From NCBI RefSeq assembly GCF_010726645.1, contig NZ_AP022563.1:3782001-3846000 (forward strand): a stretch of 64,000 nucleotides of DNA, read 5' to 3'. Each line of letters begins with the position of its first letter. The first letter of the stretch is position 1. A program made the position numbers and the translations under genes. The notes below the pieces were generated by a model. That model was given only the letters and a program-made list of their open reading frames with translations. It was not told the DNA's origin and did no database searches. Below, piece by piece: positions 24,361 to 32,590 of this stretch. This DNA comes from Mycolicibacterium duvalii. Lineage in GTDB: Bacteria; Actinomycetota; Actinomycetes; Mycobacteriales; Mycobacteriaceae.

Positions 24361-26196
24361 CTAGATCGGGTTGTCGTAATTGTGGTCGGAGGTGAGCGAC
24401 CGGTTGGGACGCCCGGCTTCCGGGTCGAGCACGGCCGGCCCGACGGGGATGTCGGTGTGCGGCAGCGGGATGTCGCCGAGCGGTGTCGGAATGCGGTCGG
24501 GGGTGGTGAGGGTGGGCGGGACACGTTCGCCGGCCAGCATCCCCAGGTCACCCAACGCGTCACCGTGTCCTGACGAGATCGCGGCCATGCTGTAGAGCGA
24601 CTCGCTGCCCATCGTGTAGTAGTACGAGTGGTCGTTGAAGTCCAGCAGATCCCCGCCGGGCACCTCGGATTTGAACCGCACCGCGCCGAACGATTCAGCC
24701 GCGGCGTCGCTTCCGAGTCCGATACCGGTGCCGAGTTCACTGCCCAACGGCCCGTTGAGCACGTCGGCGGCCAGATCGCCGGCGCCGATCCAGCCGACCG
24801 GGTCGGTGGAGGCGTTGCCGACGTAGACCTGCCCGCCCTGCAGGTTGAAGTCGGCGGCACTGTCCGCCAAGTCCGTTCCCGGACAGCCCAACAGCACGGC
24901 ATTGGTGGCTTGCATGCCGCTTCCGGCGAAGGCGTCGGCCACCGTGGTCGACCCGTAGGAGTGACCCAGCACGGTGATCTCCGGTGTGCCGGTACCGGCG
25001 TGGGTCACGTGCAGGCTGTTGACGTCGCCGGCCAGCAGATCGCCGCCGGCACGGGCCAGCAGCGGGTTCGCGATGCGCGGGTCGGTGAAGCTGTCGGGGG
25101 CGTCATAACCCATCCACATCAGCACGGAGTGCTGCTGGGACGGGTCGGCCTTGTTCATCTGGTCGAGCAGGTTGATCCCGTCATTGCGCCCGCTGTTGAG
25201 CCAGCCCGAGCTCAGGCTGCTTCCCGTGCCCGGCACGATCACGCCGATATTGTCGGCGGTGTCGGGGTTACCCAGCGCGATGGCTGCGGTGCCCTCGCCG
25301 CCGTAGGCCAGCGGGTCGTAACCGAACAGGTACACCGGCCGAGGACGGTTCGGATTGTCGGACGCACGCTGATGCTCAAGTCCCGCTTGTGCTTTCAACC
25401 CGTTCTGATAGGCCGTGACGTCGGCTTCGCTCAGGCCGTAGCGTTCGGGAGCGGCGGCGACCTGTTCGGTGCTGACACCATTGCTGCGCGCAGCCTGCTC
25501 GACGCGGGCGATGTCGCGCTCCATCACGGAGCGATTGATCTCGTCGCGCACCGCGACCGGTAGGCCGTCGAGGTTGCCCAGCTCGCGAGGAGCCGCTTCG
25601 GTCAGCTGCTGCTTGTCCGCGTCGGACAGCGAATTCCACCATCGGTTGACCTCCTCGGCCGACGCCCCCGCCGGCGGCAACGTGGGCAGCGGAACACCGG
25701 GCGGATTCTCCGGCGGCGCTCCGCCGAGTGCCGTACGGATGGCCCCGGCGGTGGTGGCGTCGATCTCGGCGAACAGCTCCAGTAGCCGCTGGATGATCGC
25801 GGTGAAGCCCGGTTCGAACTGCTTGAGCAGCAGCGGGAACATCGGGGCGTGCGCTCGGCCGTCATCGGACACCGTCCACCCGGCCGCCCGCAGTGCCGAG
25901 ACCAGACCCAGGATGCCCTCGCGCGTCGTGCCGAGTTGCGCACCACCGGTGGCCAGCGCTTCCTGCATCACCTGCAGCCGGGCCCGCAGGTGCGCCTGCG
26001 CGCTCAGGTCCCGTTCGGCCCGGGCGACGGCCGCGTCCGCGGCGGCGCCCTGCCACGCGGCACGCAGCTGGGTCAGTGCCTGGCGTTGAGCCGCCATGAC
26101 CGAGTCGAGTTCGCCGATCGCACCGGCGAGCCGGCCGGCGGCGGCGGTCATTGCCTGCGGGTTCGAGGCTTCCACCGTCGAAAGCGTGACCGACAC
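24361..26196 (-). CDS. DUF1023 alpha/beta hydrolase with WXG100-like N-terminus
   Basis: About 611 residues. The first 110 form two helices with a WxG turn (AAWQG, about 47-51), like ESX/WXG100 substrates; the C-terminal half is a DUF1023 alpha/beta hydrolase with NIGVIVPGTGSSL and the nucleophile elbow TVLGHSYGST (Ser near 413). Such two-part proteins in actinobacteria may be type VII-secreted or membrane-associated hydrolases. A GTG at 26196 with GAGGGGG upstream is preferred over the TTG six codons earlier. The downstream lipoprotein gene is 6 bp away. Confidence 0.78.
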   Translation of the reverse strand: MSVTLSTVEASNPQAMTAAAGRLAGAIGELDSVMAAQRQALTQLRAAWQGAAADAAVARAERDLSAQAHLRARLQVMQEALATGGAQLGTTREGILGLVSALRAAGWTVSDDGRAHAPMFPLLLKQFEPGFTAIIQRLLELFAEIDATTAGAIRTALGGAPPENPPGVPLPTLPPAGASAEEVNRWWNSLSDADKQQLTEAAPRELGNLDGLPVAVRDEINRSVMERDIARVEQAARSNGVSTEQVAAAPERYGLSEADVTAYQNGLKAQAGLEHQRASDNPNRPRPVYLFGYDPLAYGGEGTAAIALGNPDTADNIGVIVPGTGSSLSSGWLNSGRNDGINLLDQMNKADPSQQHSVLMWMGYDAPDSFTDPRIANPLLARAGGDLLAGDVNSLHVTHAGTGTPEITVLGHSYGSTTVADAFAGSGMQATNAVLLGCPGTDLADSAADFNLQGGQVYVGNASTDPVGWIGAGDLAADVLNGPLGSELGTGIGLGSDAAAESFGAVRFKSEVPGGDLLDFNDHSYYYTMGSESLYSMAAISSGHGDALGDLGMLAGERVPPTLTTPDRIPTPLGDIPLPHTDIPVGPAVLDPEAGRPNRSLTSDHNYDNPI

Positions 26197-26321
26197 CCGC
26201 GACCCCCTCAGCAAAGTCGTGTCTCATTATGCCCACCGTGTGCGGCCGGCTTGCACGGCAATCCGCCCACGCTGGCCGAATCCGCCCTGTCCGCCGGTCC
26301 GCCACCTTAATGTGATGCCCT

Positions 26322-27347
26322 ATGGCACCAATGCAGCGTGAAGCCAACGTCGTGGTCCTCGGAGGGGGCTCGTGGGGCACCACGGTCGCCTCCATCTGCG
26401 CCCGGCGCGGGCCCACCCTGCAGTGGGTGCGTTCGGAGGACACCGCCCGCGACATCAACGAGAGCCATCGCAACGCGAAGTATCTCGGCGACGAAGTGGA
26501 GTTGGCGCACTCCCTGCGCGCCACCAACGATTTCCGCGAAGCCGCCGAGTGTGCCGACGTCATCGTGATGGGAGTGCCCTCGCACGGCTTCCGCGGCGTG
26601 CTCACCGAACTGGCGGCATACCTGCGGCCGTGGGTGCCGGTGGTGTCACTGGTCAAAGGCCTCGAGCAGGGCACCAACTACCGGATGAGCCAGATCGTCA
26701 ACGAGATCCTGCCCGGCCACCCCGCCGGAATCCTGGCCGGGCCCAACATCGCCCGGGAGGTCGCCGAGGGTTACGCCGCCGCGGCGGTGCTGGCGATGCC
26801 CGACCAGAGTCTGGCAGCCAACCTGGCACAGTTGTTCCGCACCAAGCGGTTCCGTACCTACACGACCGACGACGTGATCGGCGTGGAGATGGCCGGCGCG
26901 TTGAAGAATGTCTACGCCATCGCCGTCGGAATGGGGTATTCGCTGGGAATCGGCGAGAACACCCGCGCCATGGTGATGGCGCGCGCGGTGGCCGAGATGT
27001 CGAAACTGGGGGTCGCGATGGGCGGCAACCGCGACACCTTCGCCGGGCTGGCCGGGATGGGAGACCTGATCGTCACGTGCACATCGCAGCGCAGCCGCAA
27101 CCGCCACGTCGGCGAACAGCTGGGCCAGGGCAAGACGATCGAGGAAATCATCGCCGCGATGAACCAGGTCGCCGAGGGCGTGAAGGCCGCCAGCGTAATC
27201 ATGGAGTTCGCCGACAAGTACGGCATCTCGATGCCGATCGCGCGCGAAGTCGACGGCGTGGTCAATCACGGATCGACCGTCGAGCAGGCCTATCGCGGCC
27301 TGGTCGCCGAGAAGCCCGGTCACGAGGTGCACGGGTCGGGCTTCTAG
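26322..27347 (+). CDS. gpsA: NAD(P)-dependent glycerol-3-phosphate dehydrogenase
   Basis: A 341-residue GpsA (called gpdA1 in M. tuberculosis, Rv0564c), which reduces dihydroxyacetone phosphate to sn-glycerol 3-phosphate for phospholipid synthesis. Visible are the dinucleotide motif VVLGGGSWGTT (about 10-20), VPSHGFR, the substrate-side ILAGPNIAREV, the catalytic-Lys region AGALKNVYAIA and the C-terminal GNRDTFAGLAGMGDLIVTC. Length is normal. It is convergent with the secreted-protein gene at 27351. Confidence 0.95.
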   Translation: MAPMQREANVVVLGGGSWGTTVASICARRGPTLQWVRSEDTARDINESHRNAKYLGDEVELAHSLRATNDFREAAECADVIVMGVPSHGFRGVLTELAAYLRPWVPVVSLVKGLEQGTNYRMSQIVNEILPGHPAGILAGPNIAREVAEGYAAAAVLAMPDQSLAANLAQLFRTKRFRTYTTDDVIGVEMAGALKNVYAIAVGMGYSLGIGENTRAMVMARAVAEMSKLGVAMGGNRDTFAGLAGMGDLIVTCTSQRSRNRHVGEQLGQGKTIEEIIAAMNQVAEGVKAASVIMEFADKYGISMPIAREVDGVVNHGSTVEQAYRGLVAEKPGHEVHGSGF

Positions 27348-27350
27348 CGC

Positions 27351-27884
27351 CTAGTTGATGAACGGGTTGGTGCCCTCCGGCCGGGCCAGCAGCGGGTTGA
27401 CCTCGTTGACCACCCAGGTGGCGGTCGGGGTGACCACGAATCCCGACTGGTTGCGGCTGTCGACGCACGACGTGGTCGCGCCGTCGGTGCCACAGCTGAC
27501 CGTGCCGTAGCTCAACCGCGTGTTGGCCGGCAGCGCGTTGACCGGACCGGTGTACATCGGCGCCGGCGCCGCGGCGAAGCCGGGCACCCCGCCCATCGTC
27601 CCGCTGACCAGATTGGCGCCCTGCGGCGCGCCCGGCAGCGGGCCGTTGCAGCCGTAGCTGCCGGAGCGTTGCAGCATGCACACCAGGTCGCCGACGCTGA
27701 ATGCGTAGGCGGTGCCCTCGTAGATCGCGAAGTCCTTCGGGCTCACCGGCGGGAAGGCGTTGACGTTCGGCGCGGGCGGGGGCGGCGGGGGCGGCGCCGG
27801 CTGAGCTGCGGCGACGGGACCGTACACCGCACCGGCCGCTGCGACGCACGCAGCGCTGATCAGGAATCGGGTCAGCACCTTCAC
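27351..27884 (-). CDS. secreted protein with Pro-rich N-terminus
   Basis: A 177-residue exported protein: signal peptide (about 1-28, ending AAAQPAP), a Pro-rich linker (29-45), then a globular domain with four Cys (about 71, 79, 131, 140 in the mature part), probably paired as disulfides. Elements such as YAFSVGDLVCMLQRSG and RLSYGTVSCGTDGA recall small mycobacterial secreted proteins of unknown function. GTG start at 27884. It sits downstream of htpX on the same strand with a 56-bp gap. Confidence 0.65.
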   Translation of the reverse strand: MKVLTRFLISAACVAAAGAVYGPVAAAQPAPPPPPPPAPNVNAFPPVSPKDFAIYEGTAYAFSVGDLVCMLQRSGSYGCNGPLPGAPQGANLVSGTMGGVPGFAAAPAPMYTGPVNALPANTRLSYGTVSCGTDGATTSCVDSRNQSGFVVTPTATWVVNEVNPLLARPEGTNPFIN

Positions 27885-27940
27885 AGCTTAAGTGTCGTCA
27901 CCGCAGCCGGCAGTGTTTCATTCCTCGGCCCAGCCTGGGC

Positions 27941-28810
27941 TCAGCGGTACGGGCCGGCCATCGCCTCCAGTCGCGCGATGCGGTCGGCGATCGGCGGGTG
28001 CGTGGAGAACAGTTGCCCGATCTTCTCCCCGGACCGGAACGGGTTGGCGATCATCAGGTGCGCCTGATCGGCCAGTTGGGGTTCCGGCGGCAGCGGCGCG
28101 CGCTCGACCCCGGCGCTGATCTTGCGCAGTGCGCTGGCCAGCGCCAGCGGGTCTCCGGTCAGCTCCGCTCCGGACTGGTCGGCCTGGTACTCCCGCGACC
28201 GCGACACCGCCATCCGGATGACCGTGGCGGCGATGGGACCCAGCAGCGAAACCAGCAGAATCGCAAAGGGATTGGCGCCGCCCTCGCGGTTACCGCCGAA
28301 CATGCTGGCGAAGAACGCCAGGTTGGCCAGCGCGGTGATGATCGAGGCCATCGCCCCGGCCACGCAGGAGATGAGGATGTCGCGGTTGTAGACATGACTG
28401 AGCTCATGGCCCAGCACTGCGCGCAGCTCCCGCTCGTCGAGCAGCTGCAGGATCCCGGTGGTGCAGCACACCGCCGCGTTGCGCGGGTTACGTCCGGTGG
28501 CGAACGCGTTCGGCGCGGCGGTGTCACTGATGTAGAGCCGCGGCATCGGCTGACGGGCGGTGGTGGCCAGCTCGCGCACGATCCGGTACATCACCGGCGC
28601 CTGCATCTCGCTGACCGGCTGGGCGTGCATCGCGCGCAGGGCCAGCTTGTCGCTGTTGAAATACACGTAGGCATTCATGCCGATGGCGAACAACACCGCG
28701 AGAAACATGATGTTGCGCCCGAACAAGGCGCCCACCCCGACGATCAGACCCGAGAACACCACCAGCAACAGGAACGTCTTGGCCCTGTTGGCATGCGGAT
28801 GCCAAGTCAT
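27941..28810 (-). CDS. htpX: HtpX membrane metalloprotease
   Basis: A 289-residue HtpX (Rv0563 counterpart), a zinc endoprotease that degrades damaged membrane proteins. It has two N-terminal membrane helices (about 12-30 and 34-52), the zinc motif HELSH (135-139), two further helices (about 147-170 and 180-200) and the third-ligand Glu in SREYQAD. GAGGAGG is upstream of the ATG. Its location beside grcC1 matches M. tuberculosis. Confidence 0.94.
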   Translation of the reverse strand: MTWHPHANRAKTFLLLVVFSGLIVGVGALFGRNIMFLAVLFAIGMNAYVYFNSDKLALRAMHAQPVSEMQAPVMYRIVRELATTARQPMPRLYISDTAAPNAFATGRNPRNAAVCCTTGILQLLDERELRAVLGHELSHVYNRDILISCVAGAMASIITALANLAFFASMFGGNREGGANPFAILLVSLLGPIAATVIRMAVSRSREYQADQSGAELTGDPLALASALRKISAGVERAPLPPEPQLADQAHLMIANPFRSGEKIGQLFSTHPPIADRIARLEAMAGPYR

Positions 28811-28897
28811 CGCGGCTTGCCTCCTCGAAATACGTGCCGACCTGCAAGAGTCATCGCATACCCAACGCTCGGACCGCCCGCACAGGTTCCGTGTTCG

Positions 28898-29905
28898 TCA
28901 GCCGTCCCGGCTGACGGTGTAGTTCACCAGGCTGGCCAACGCGTCGCGGCCCGGCCCGGCCGGCAAGTGGGCAAGTTCGGCTTCGGCCTGGCGGGCGTAC
29001 TCGGCCACCGTCTCCTTGGCCTTGCGGATGCCACCGGAGGCGCGCAGCAGCGCCAGCGCCTCGGCGACGTCGGCGTCGTTGTCGACCGGCGCGGCCAGCA
29101 GCTCGCGCAGCCGGTCGGTGCCGGGCCCGGTCTCGCGCAGGGCGTAGAGCACGGGCAGGGTGTGCACGCCTTCGCGCAGGTCGGTGCCGGGCACCTTGCC
29201 CGACTCGTCGGCATCGCTGTCGATGTCGATGATGTCGTCGGAGATCTGGAACGCCGTCCCGACGATCGCGCCGATGCGGGCCAGCCGCTCGATCTGCTCG
29301 TCGTCCGCGCCGGAGAAGGTGGCCCCGAACCGGCCCGAGGCCGCGATCAGGCAGGCGGTCTTCTCGTAGACGACCTTCAGGTAGTGCTCGACGGAGTCGA
29401 CCTGGTCGGCGGCCCCGCGGGTCTCGCGCATCTGACCGGTGACCAGCAGCGCGAAGGTGTCGGCGATGATCCGCACCGCGTCCGGGCCGAGCCGGCTGAC
29501 CAGCCGCGACGCGGTGGCGAACAGATAGTCCCCGGCCAGGATCGCGATGTTGTTGCCCCAGCGCGCGTTGGCGCTGGGGGCGCCGCGGCGCATCTGCGCC
29601 TCGTCCATCACGTCGTCGTGGTACAGCGTGGCCAGGTGCACGAGCTCGATGACCGCACCCGCGACGGTGACCTGCCACGCGTCCGGCTCAGGTCCCAGCT
29701 GCGCGGACAACACCGTGAACAGCGGGCGGAACCGCTTCCCGCCGGCCTCGAACAGATGCTGCACGGCCTCGGCCATCAGCACGTCGGCTTTCCCGAGCTC
29801 GTCGGACATCAGCGCTTCGATCCGGGCCACCCCGTCGCGCACGTCCTGGGCGAACTGGGCATCCCCGAAGTCGACTCCTGCCACCACGTTCGCCGGTGTC
29901 CTCAC
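28898..29905 (-). CDS. grcC1: trans-polyprenyl diphosphate synthase
   Basis: A 335-residue isoprenoid synthase, counterpart of GrcC1 (Rv0562). Both Asp-rich motifs are present: HDDVMDEA (first DDxxD) and DDIIDID (second). It condenses isopentenyl diphosphate units; its place next to menJ and in the men block suggests it makes the menaquinone side chain. The GTG at 29905 is chosen because it gives the known N-terminus of the family (VRTPANVVAGVDFGD). Only 21 bp separate it from the divergent menJ start. Confidence 0.9.
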   Translation of the reverse strand: MRTPANVVAGVDFGDAQFAQDVRDGVARIEALMSDELGKADVLMAEAVQHLFEAGGKRFRPLFTVLSAQLGPEPDAWQVTVAGAVIELVHLATLYHDDVMDEAQMRRGAPSANARWGNNIAILAGDYLFATASRLVSRLGPDAVRIIADTFALLVTGQMRETRGAADQVDSVEHYLKVVYEKTACLIAASGRFGATFSGADDEQIERLARIGAIVGTAFQISDDIIDIDSDADESGKVPGTDLREGVHTLPVLYALRETGPGTDRLRELLAAPVDNDADVAEALALLRASGGIRKAKETVAEYARQAEAELAHLPAGPGRDALASLVNYTVSRDG

Positions 29906-29926
29906 ACTGCCAACATACTGGGAACC

Positions 29927-31207
29927 ATGGACATGGCGGCGGGTTGGGCCCACGGACGAAGGCCAGGGGAGAGCGCAGCGACCCGGGGTTCAATTGCGGC
30001 TGACGTGGTCGTCGTCGGGGCCGGACCGGCCGGTTCGTCGGCTGCGGCGTGGGCAGCCCGCGCCGGGTACGACGTGCTGGTCGTCGACTCCGCCGATTTC
30101 CCCCGCGACAAGGCCTGCGGTGACGGGCTGACTCCCCGCGCGATCGCCGAGATGCGCCGGCTGGGTCTGGGCCCCTGGCTGGACGGCCAGATCGCGCACC
30201 GGGGGCTGCGGATGTCGGGGTTCGGCGCCGATGTGGAGGTGCCCTGGCCGGGCCGGTCGTTTCCGCCGTGGAGCAGCGCGGTTCCGCGCACCGAACTCGA
30301 CGACCGGATCCGTCTGGTGGCCGTCGACGACGGGGCCAAGATGACGCTGGGCGTCAAGGCCGTCGACGTCGAGCGCGATACCGCGGGACGGGTGTCGGCG
30401 GTGGTACTGGACTCCGGTGAGGTCGTCCGCTGCCGGCATCTGATCGTCGCCGACGGGGCGCGGTCGACGCTGGGCCGCACGCTGGGCCGGCAGTGGCACC
30501 GGGAGACCGTCTACGGGGTGGCCATCCGCGGCTACATCGACACGCCCCGCAGCGACGAGCCGTGGATCACCTCGCACCTGGAGCTGCGCTCCCCCGACGG
30601 TGAGGTGCTGCCGGGCTACGGCTGGATCTTCCCGCTCGGCAACGGTGCGGTGAACATCGGCGTCGGCGCGCTGGCCACCGCCAAACGCCCCGCCGACGCC
30701 GGATTGCGGCCGCTCCTGAACTACTACACCGGGCTGCGCCGCGACGAGTGGGGCTTCGACGGCGACCCCCGCGCGGGGCTGTCGGCGCTGTTGCCGATGG
30801 GAGGCGCGGTGTCCGGGGTGGCCGGGCCGAACTGGATGCTGATCGGCGACGCCGCGGCGTGCGTGAACCCGCTCAACGGGGAGGGCATCGACTACGGCCT
30901 CGAGACCGGCCGGCTGGCCGTCGAGCTGCTGGGCTCGGGGTCCTACGAGGCGGCCTGGCCGGCGGTGCTGCACGCGCACTACGCGCGCGGCTTCTCGGTG
31001 GCCCGCCGGCTGGCGCTGCTGTTGACGTTCCCGCGGTTCCTGCCGTTGGCGGGACCGGTGGCGATGCGGTCAGCGGCGTTGATGACGATCGCGGTGCGGG
31101 TGATGGGCAACTTCGTCACCGACGAGGACGAGGACACCGTCGGACGTATCTGGCGGGCCGCCGGCCGCGTGTCGACGCGGATCGACGCCCGCCGCCCGTT
31201 CTCGTGA
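29927..31207 (+). CDS. menJ: menaquinone side-chain reductase MenJ (geranylgeranyl-reductase family)
   Basis: A 426-residue FAD protein matching Rv0561c (MenJ), which reduces one double bond of the menaquinone isoprenyl tail. The FAD fold DVVVVGAGPAGSSAAAWAARAG is near residue 26, with FPRDKACGDGLTPRA (about 57-71) and LIGDAAACVNPLNGEGIDYG near 306. ATGs at 29927 and 29933 are both possible; the N-terminal extension of about 20 residues relative to M. tuberculosis makes the start uncertain. The stop overlaps the start of the next ORF in a GTGA. Confidence 0.9.
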   Translation: MDMAAGWAHGRRPGESAATRGSIAADVVVVGAGPAGSSAAAWAARAGYDVLVVDSADFPRDKACGDGLTPRAIAEMRRLGLGPWLDGQIAHRGLRMSGFGADVEVPWPGRSFPPWSSAVPRTELDDRIRLVAVDDGAKMTLGVKAVDVERDTAGRVSAVVLDSGEVVRCRHLIVADGARSTLGRTLGRQWHRETVYGVAIRGYIDTPRSDEPWITSHLELRSPDGEVLPGYGWIFPLGNGAVNIGVGALATAKRPADAGLRPLLNYYTGLRRDEWGFDGDPRAGLSALLPMGGAVSGVAGPNWMLIGDAAACVNPLNGEGIDYGLETGRLAVELLGSGSYEAAWPAVLHAHYARGFSVARRLALLLTFPRFLPLAGPVAMRSAALMTIAVRVMGNFVTDEDEDTVGRIWRAAGRVSTRIDARRPFS

Positions 31208-31623
31208 CCCAGGTGTACCGGGCGCCACTGCGCTCGCGCAGCGACGACATCGACCCGCAGATGACGTTGGACCGGGCCCATGCCCACGGGTTGTGCGGCT
31301 TCGGCCGGCACGGCCACGGCCACGCGCTACCGCGGCGCGTGCAGCGCTTCGCCGCGGTGCCCGACGGCTCCCTGGTGTGGACCCGCGACGCCGACGGCTG
31401 GTACTGGCTGGGCCGGATCGACGGGCCGTACTTCTACGACGCCGACGGCGAGGACGTCGACCTGGTGCATGTGCGGCCCTGCACCTGGCAGTCCGATCCG
31501 CTACCGGAATCCCGTTGTCCGGCAGCGGTGGCGGCGACCTTCGGCCGCGGTGGCCGCAACTTCCAGCAGATCCACCACCCCGACGTCGCGCGGGCGTCAG
31601 AGGAGCTGTGGCGCGGCCGCTGA
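31204..31623 (+). CDS. unknown protein, coupled to menJ, with PUA/EVE-like barrel pattern
   Basis: A 139-residue protein starting at a GTG that overlaps the menJ stop (GTGA, 31204-31207). Residues 26-40 are His/Gly-rich. The pattern WYWLGRIDGPYFYD ... HVRPCTW ... ATFGRGGRNFQQI (about 67-122) resembles the small beta-barrel (PUA/EVE-like) module seen beside nuclease domains in some restriction proteins; here it stands alone. No such gene lies next to menJ in M. tuberculosis as I recall it. It converges on the carbonic-anhydrase-like gene with a 2-bp gap. No function is proposed. Confidence 0.6.
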   Translation: MTQVYRAPLRSRSDDIDPQMTLDRAHAHGLCGFGRHGHGHALPRRVQRFAAVPDGSLVWTRDADGWYWLGRIDGPYFYDADGEDVDLVHVRPCTWQSDPLPESRCPAAVAATFGRGGRNFQQIHHPDVARASEELWRGR

Positions 31624-31625
31624 CA

Positions 31626-32231
31626 TCAGACGCATTCGGCCAGCACGTCGGATTGTTCGCCGACGGGCCCGATGGTGGCGTGGGTCCGCAACCGCCCGTC
31701 GCGGGCGCCGATGCTGGCGCACACGATCGCACACTGGCGCGCATCGACGCGCGCGGCGATGACCGGCGAGCGCTGCACCAGGCCGAGGCCGGTCTCGACC
31801 GCGTGGGCGGCGGCGATGTCGTCGACCGAGTCGGCGGCGGCGTGGCGCCGCACGATCGACCACAGCACCTGCTCGACGGCAGTGCGGGTGGCGCCGTCGG
31901 GCAGATCGGCGCGCTCCCAGGCGTGCAGCGCCCGGCGCATCGCCGTGCAGTCGTGGTGACCCAGCACCACGATCAGCGGGACCTGCAGGTGCCCCACCGC
32001 GAACTCCAGTGTGGCCAGCACCGCGGTGTCGATGACGTGGCCCCAGGTGCTGACGTCGAGTACCGCACCTTCGCCCTGACCGAACAGGGCGTGACTGGGC
32101 ACTGCGGAGTCCGCGCAGCGGAACACCGCCGCAGCCGTTGAGCCGCAGGCCAGTTCGGCGGCGACCGTCGCCGGGTCGATGTTCTGGTTGCCGGTGCGCA
32201 GGCGCTGCCAGGCGGTCATCGGGTCGTTCAT
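31626..32231 (-). CDS. beta-carbonic-anhydrase-like protein lacking the active-site Arg
   Basis: A 201-residue protein of the beta-carbonic-anhydrase family. The zinc ligands Cys39, Asp41, His92 and Cys95 are present (FRCADSAVP and LGHHDC), but the Arg that pairs with Asp41 in the CxDSR motif is Ala43. That Asp-Arg pair normally opens the zinc to water, so the enzyme may be gated differently, be inactive or bind bicarbonate as a sensor. It is the last gene of the dab operon, overlapping the PII-like gene by 4 bp. Confidence 0.8.
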   Translation of the reverse strand: MNDPMTAWQRLRTGNQNIDPATVAAELACGSTAAAVFRCADSAVPSHALFGQGEGAVLDVSTWGHVIDTAVLATLEFAVGHLQVPLIVVLGHHDCTAMRRALHAWERADLPDGATRTAVEQVLWSIVRRHAAADSVDDIAAAHAVETGLGLVQRSPVIAARVDARQCAIVCASIGARDGRLRTHATIGPVGEQSDVLAECV

Positions 32232-32590
32232 CGTGGGGTTTCCTCTCTGGTGGTGGGTGCGGAGCTGAAGTAGTCGGGGCGGCTGACGTAGGTCTCGGTC
32301 ACGAACATCACCCCGGATGTCGCGTCGAGCAGCGGCCGCAGGCCGGCCAGCAGCGCCTCGGCCCCGGCGTCGGGGACCACGGTGATGATGAGTTCCAGCG
32401 CTGCCTGCTGGTTGAACAGCAGTCGGCCCTGGTGGAATCCGTGATGACCGAGACCGGAAACCCCGGACAGGCTGGTGAAGCCGGTGGCGCCGACACTGCG
32501 GATCAGATCGCGTACCGCCGGTGCATGCTCACCGGGGACGACGACCTCGATCTTGGTCATCGGGGTCAGTGCGGACAGGGTGGGGGTCAT
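32228..32590 (-). CDS. PII-like regulatory protein of the dab operon
   Basis: A 120-residue P-II-type protein: MTKIEVVVPGEHAPAVRDLI, a T-loop-like GFTSLSGVSGLGHHGFHQGR, then ELIITVVPDAGAEALLAGL and the last strand VMFVTETYVSR. PII-like proteins sense adenine nucleotides and, in carbon-uptake loci, bicarbonate status, and act on transporters. ATG 32590 overlaps the dabA stop (ATGA), and its own stop overlaps the carbonic-anhydrase-like start (ATGA). It probably gates the DabAB transporter; ligand and target are inferred from position. Confidence 0.78.
   Translation of the reverse strand: MTPTLSALTPMTKIEVVVPGEHAPAVRDLIRSVGATGFTSLSGVSGLGHHGFHQGRLLFNQQAALELIITVVPDAGAEALLAGLRPLLDATSGVMFVTETYVSRPDYFSSAPTTREETPR

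Noticed and set aside
27998..29926. A very long open frame running opposite htpX and grcC1 into menJ
   Set aside because: It is an open antisense frame caused by high GC content; protein-like sequence begins only at the menJ start.
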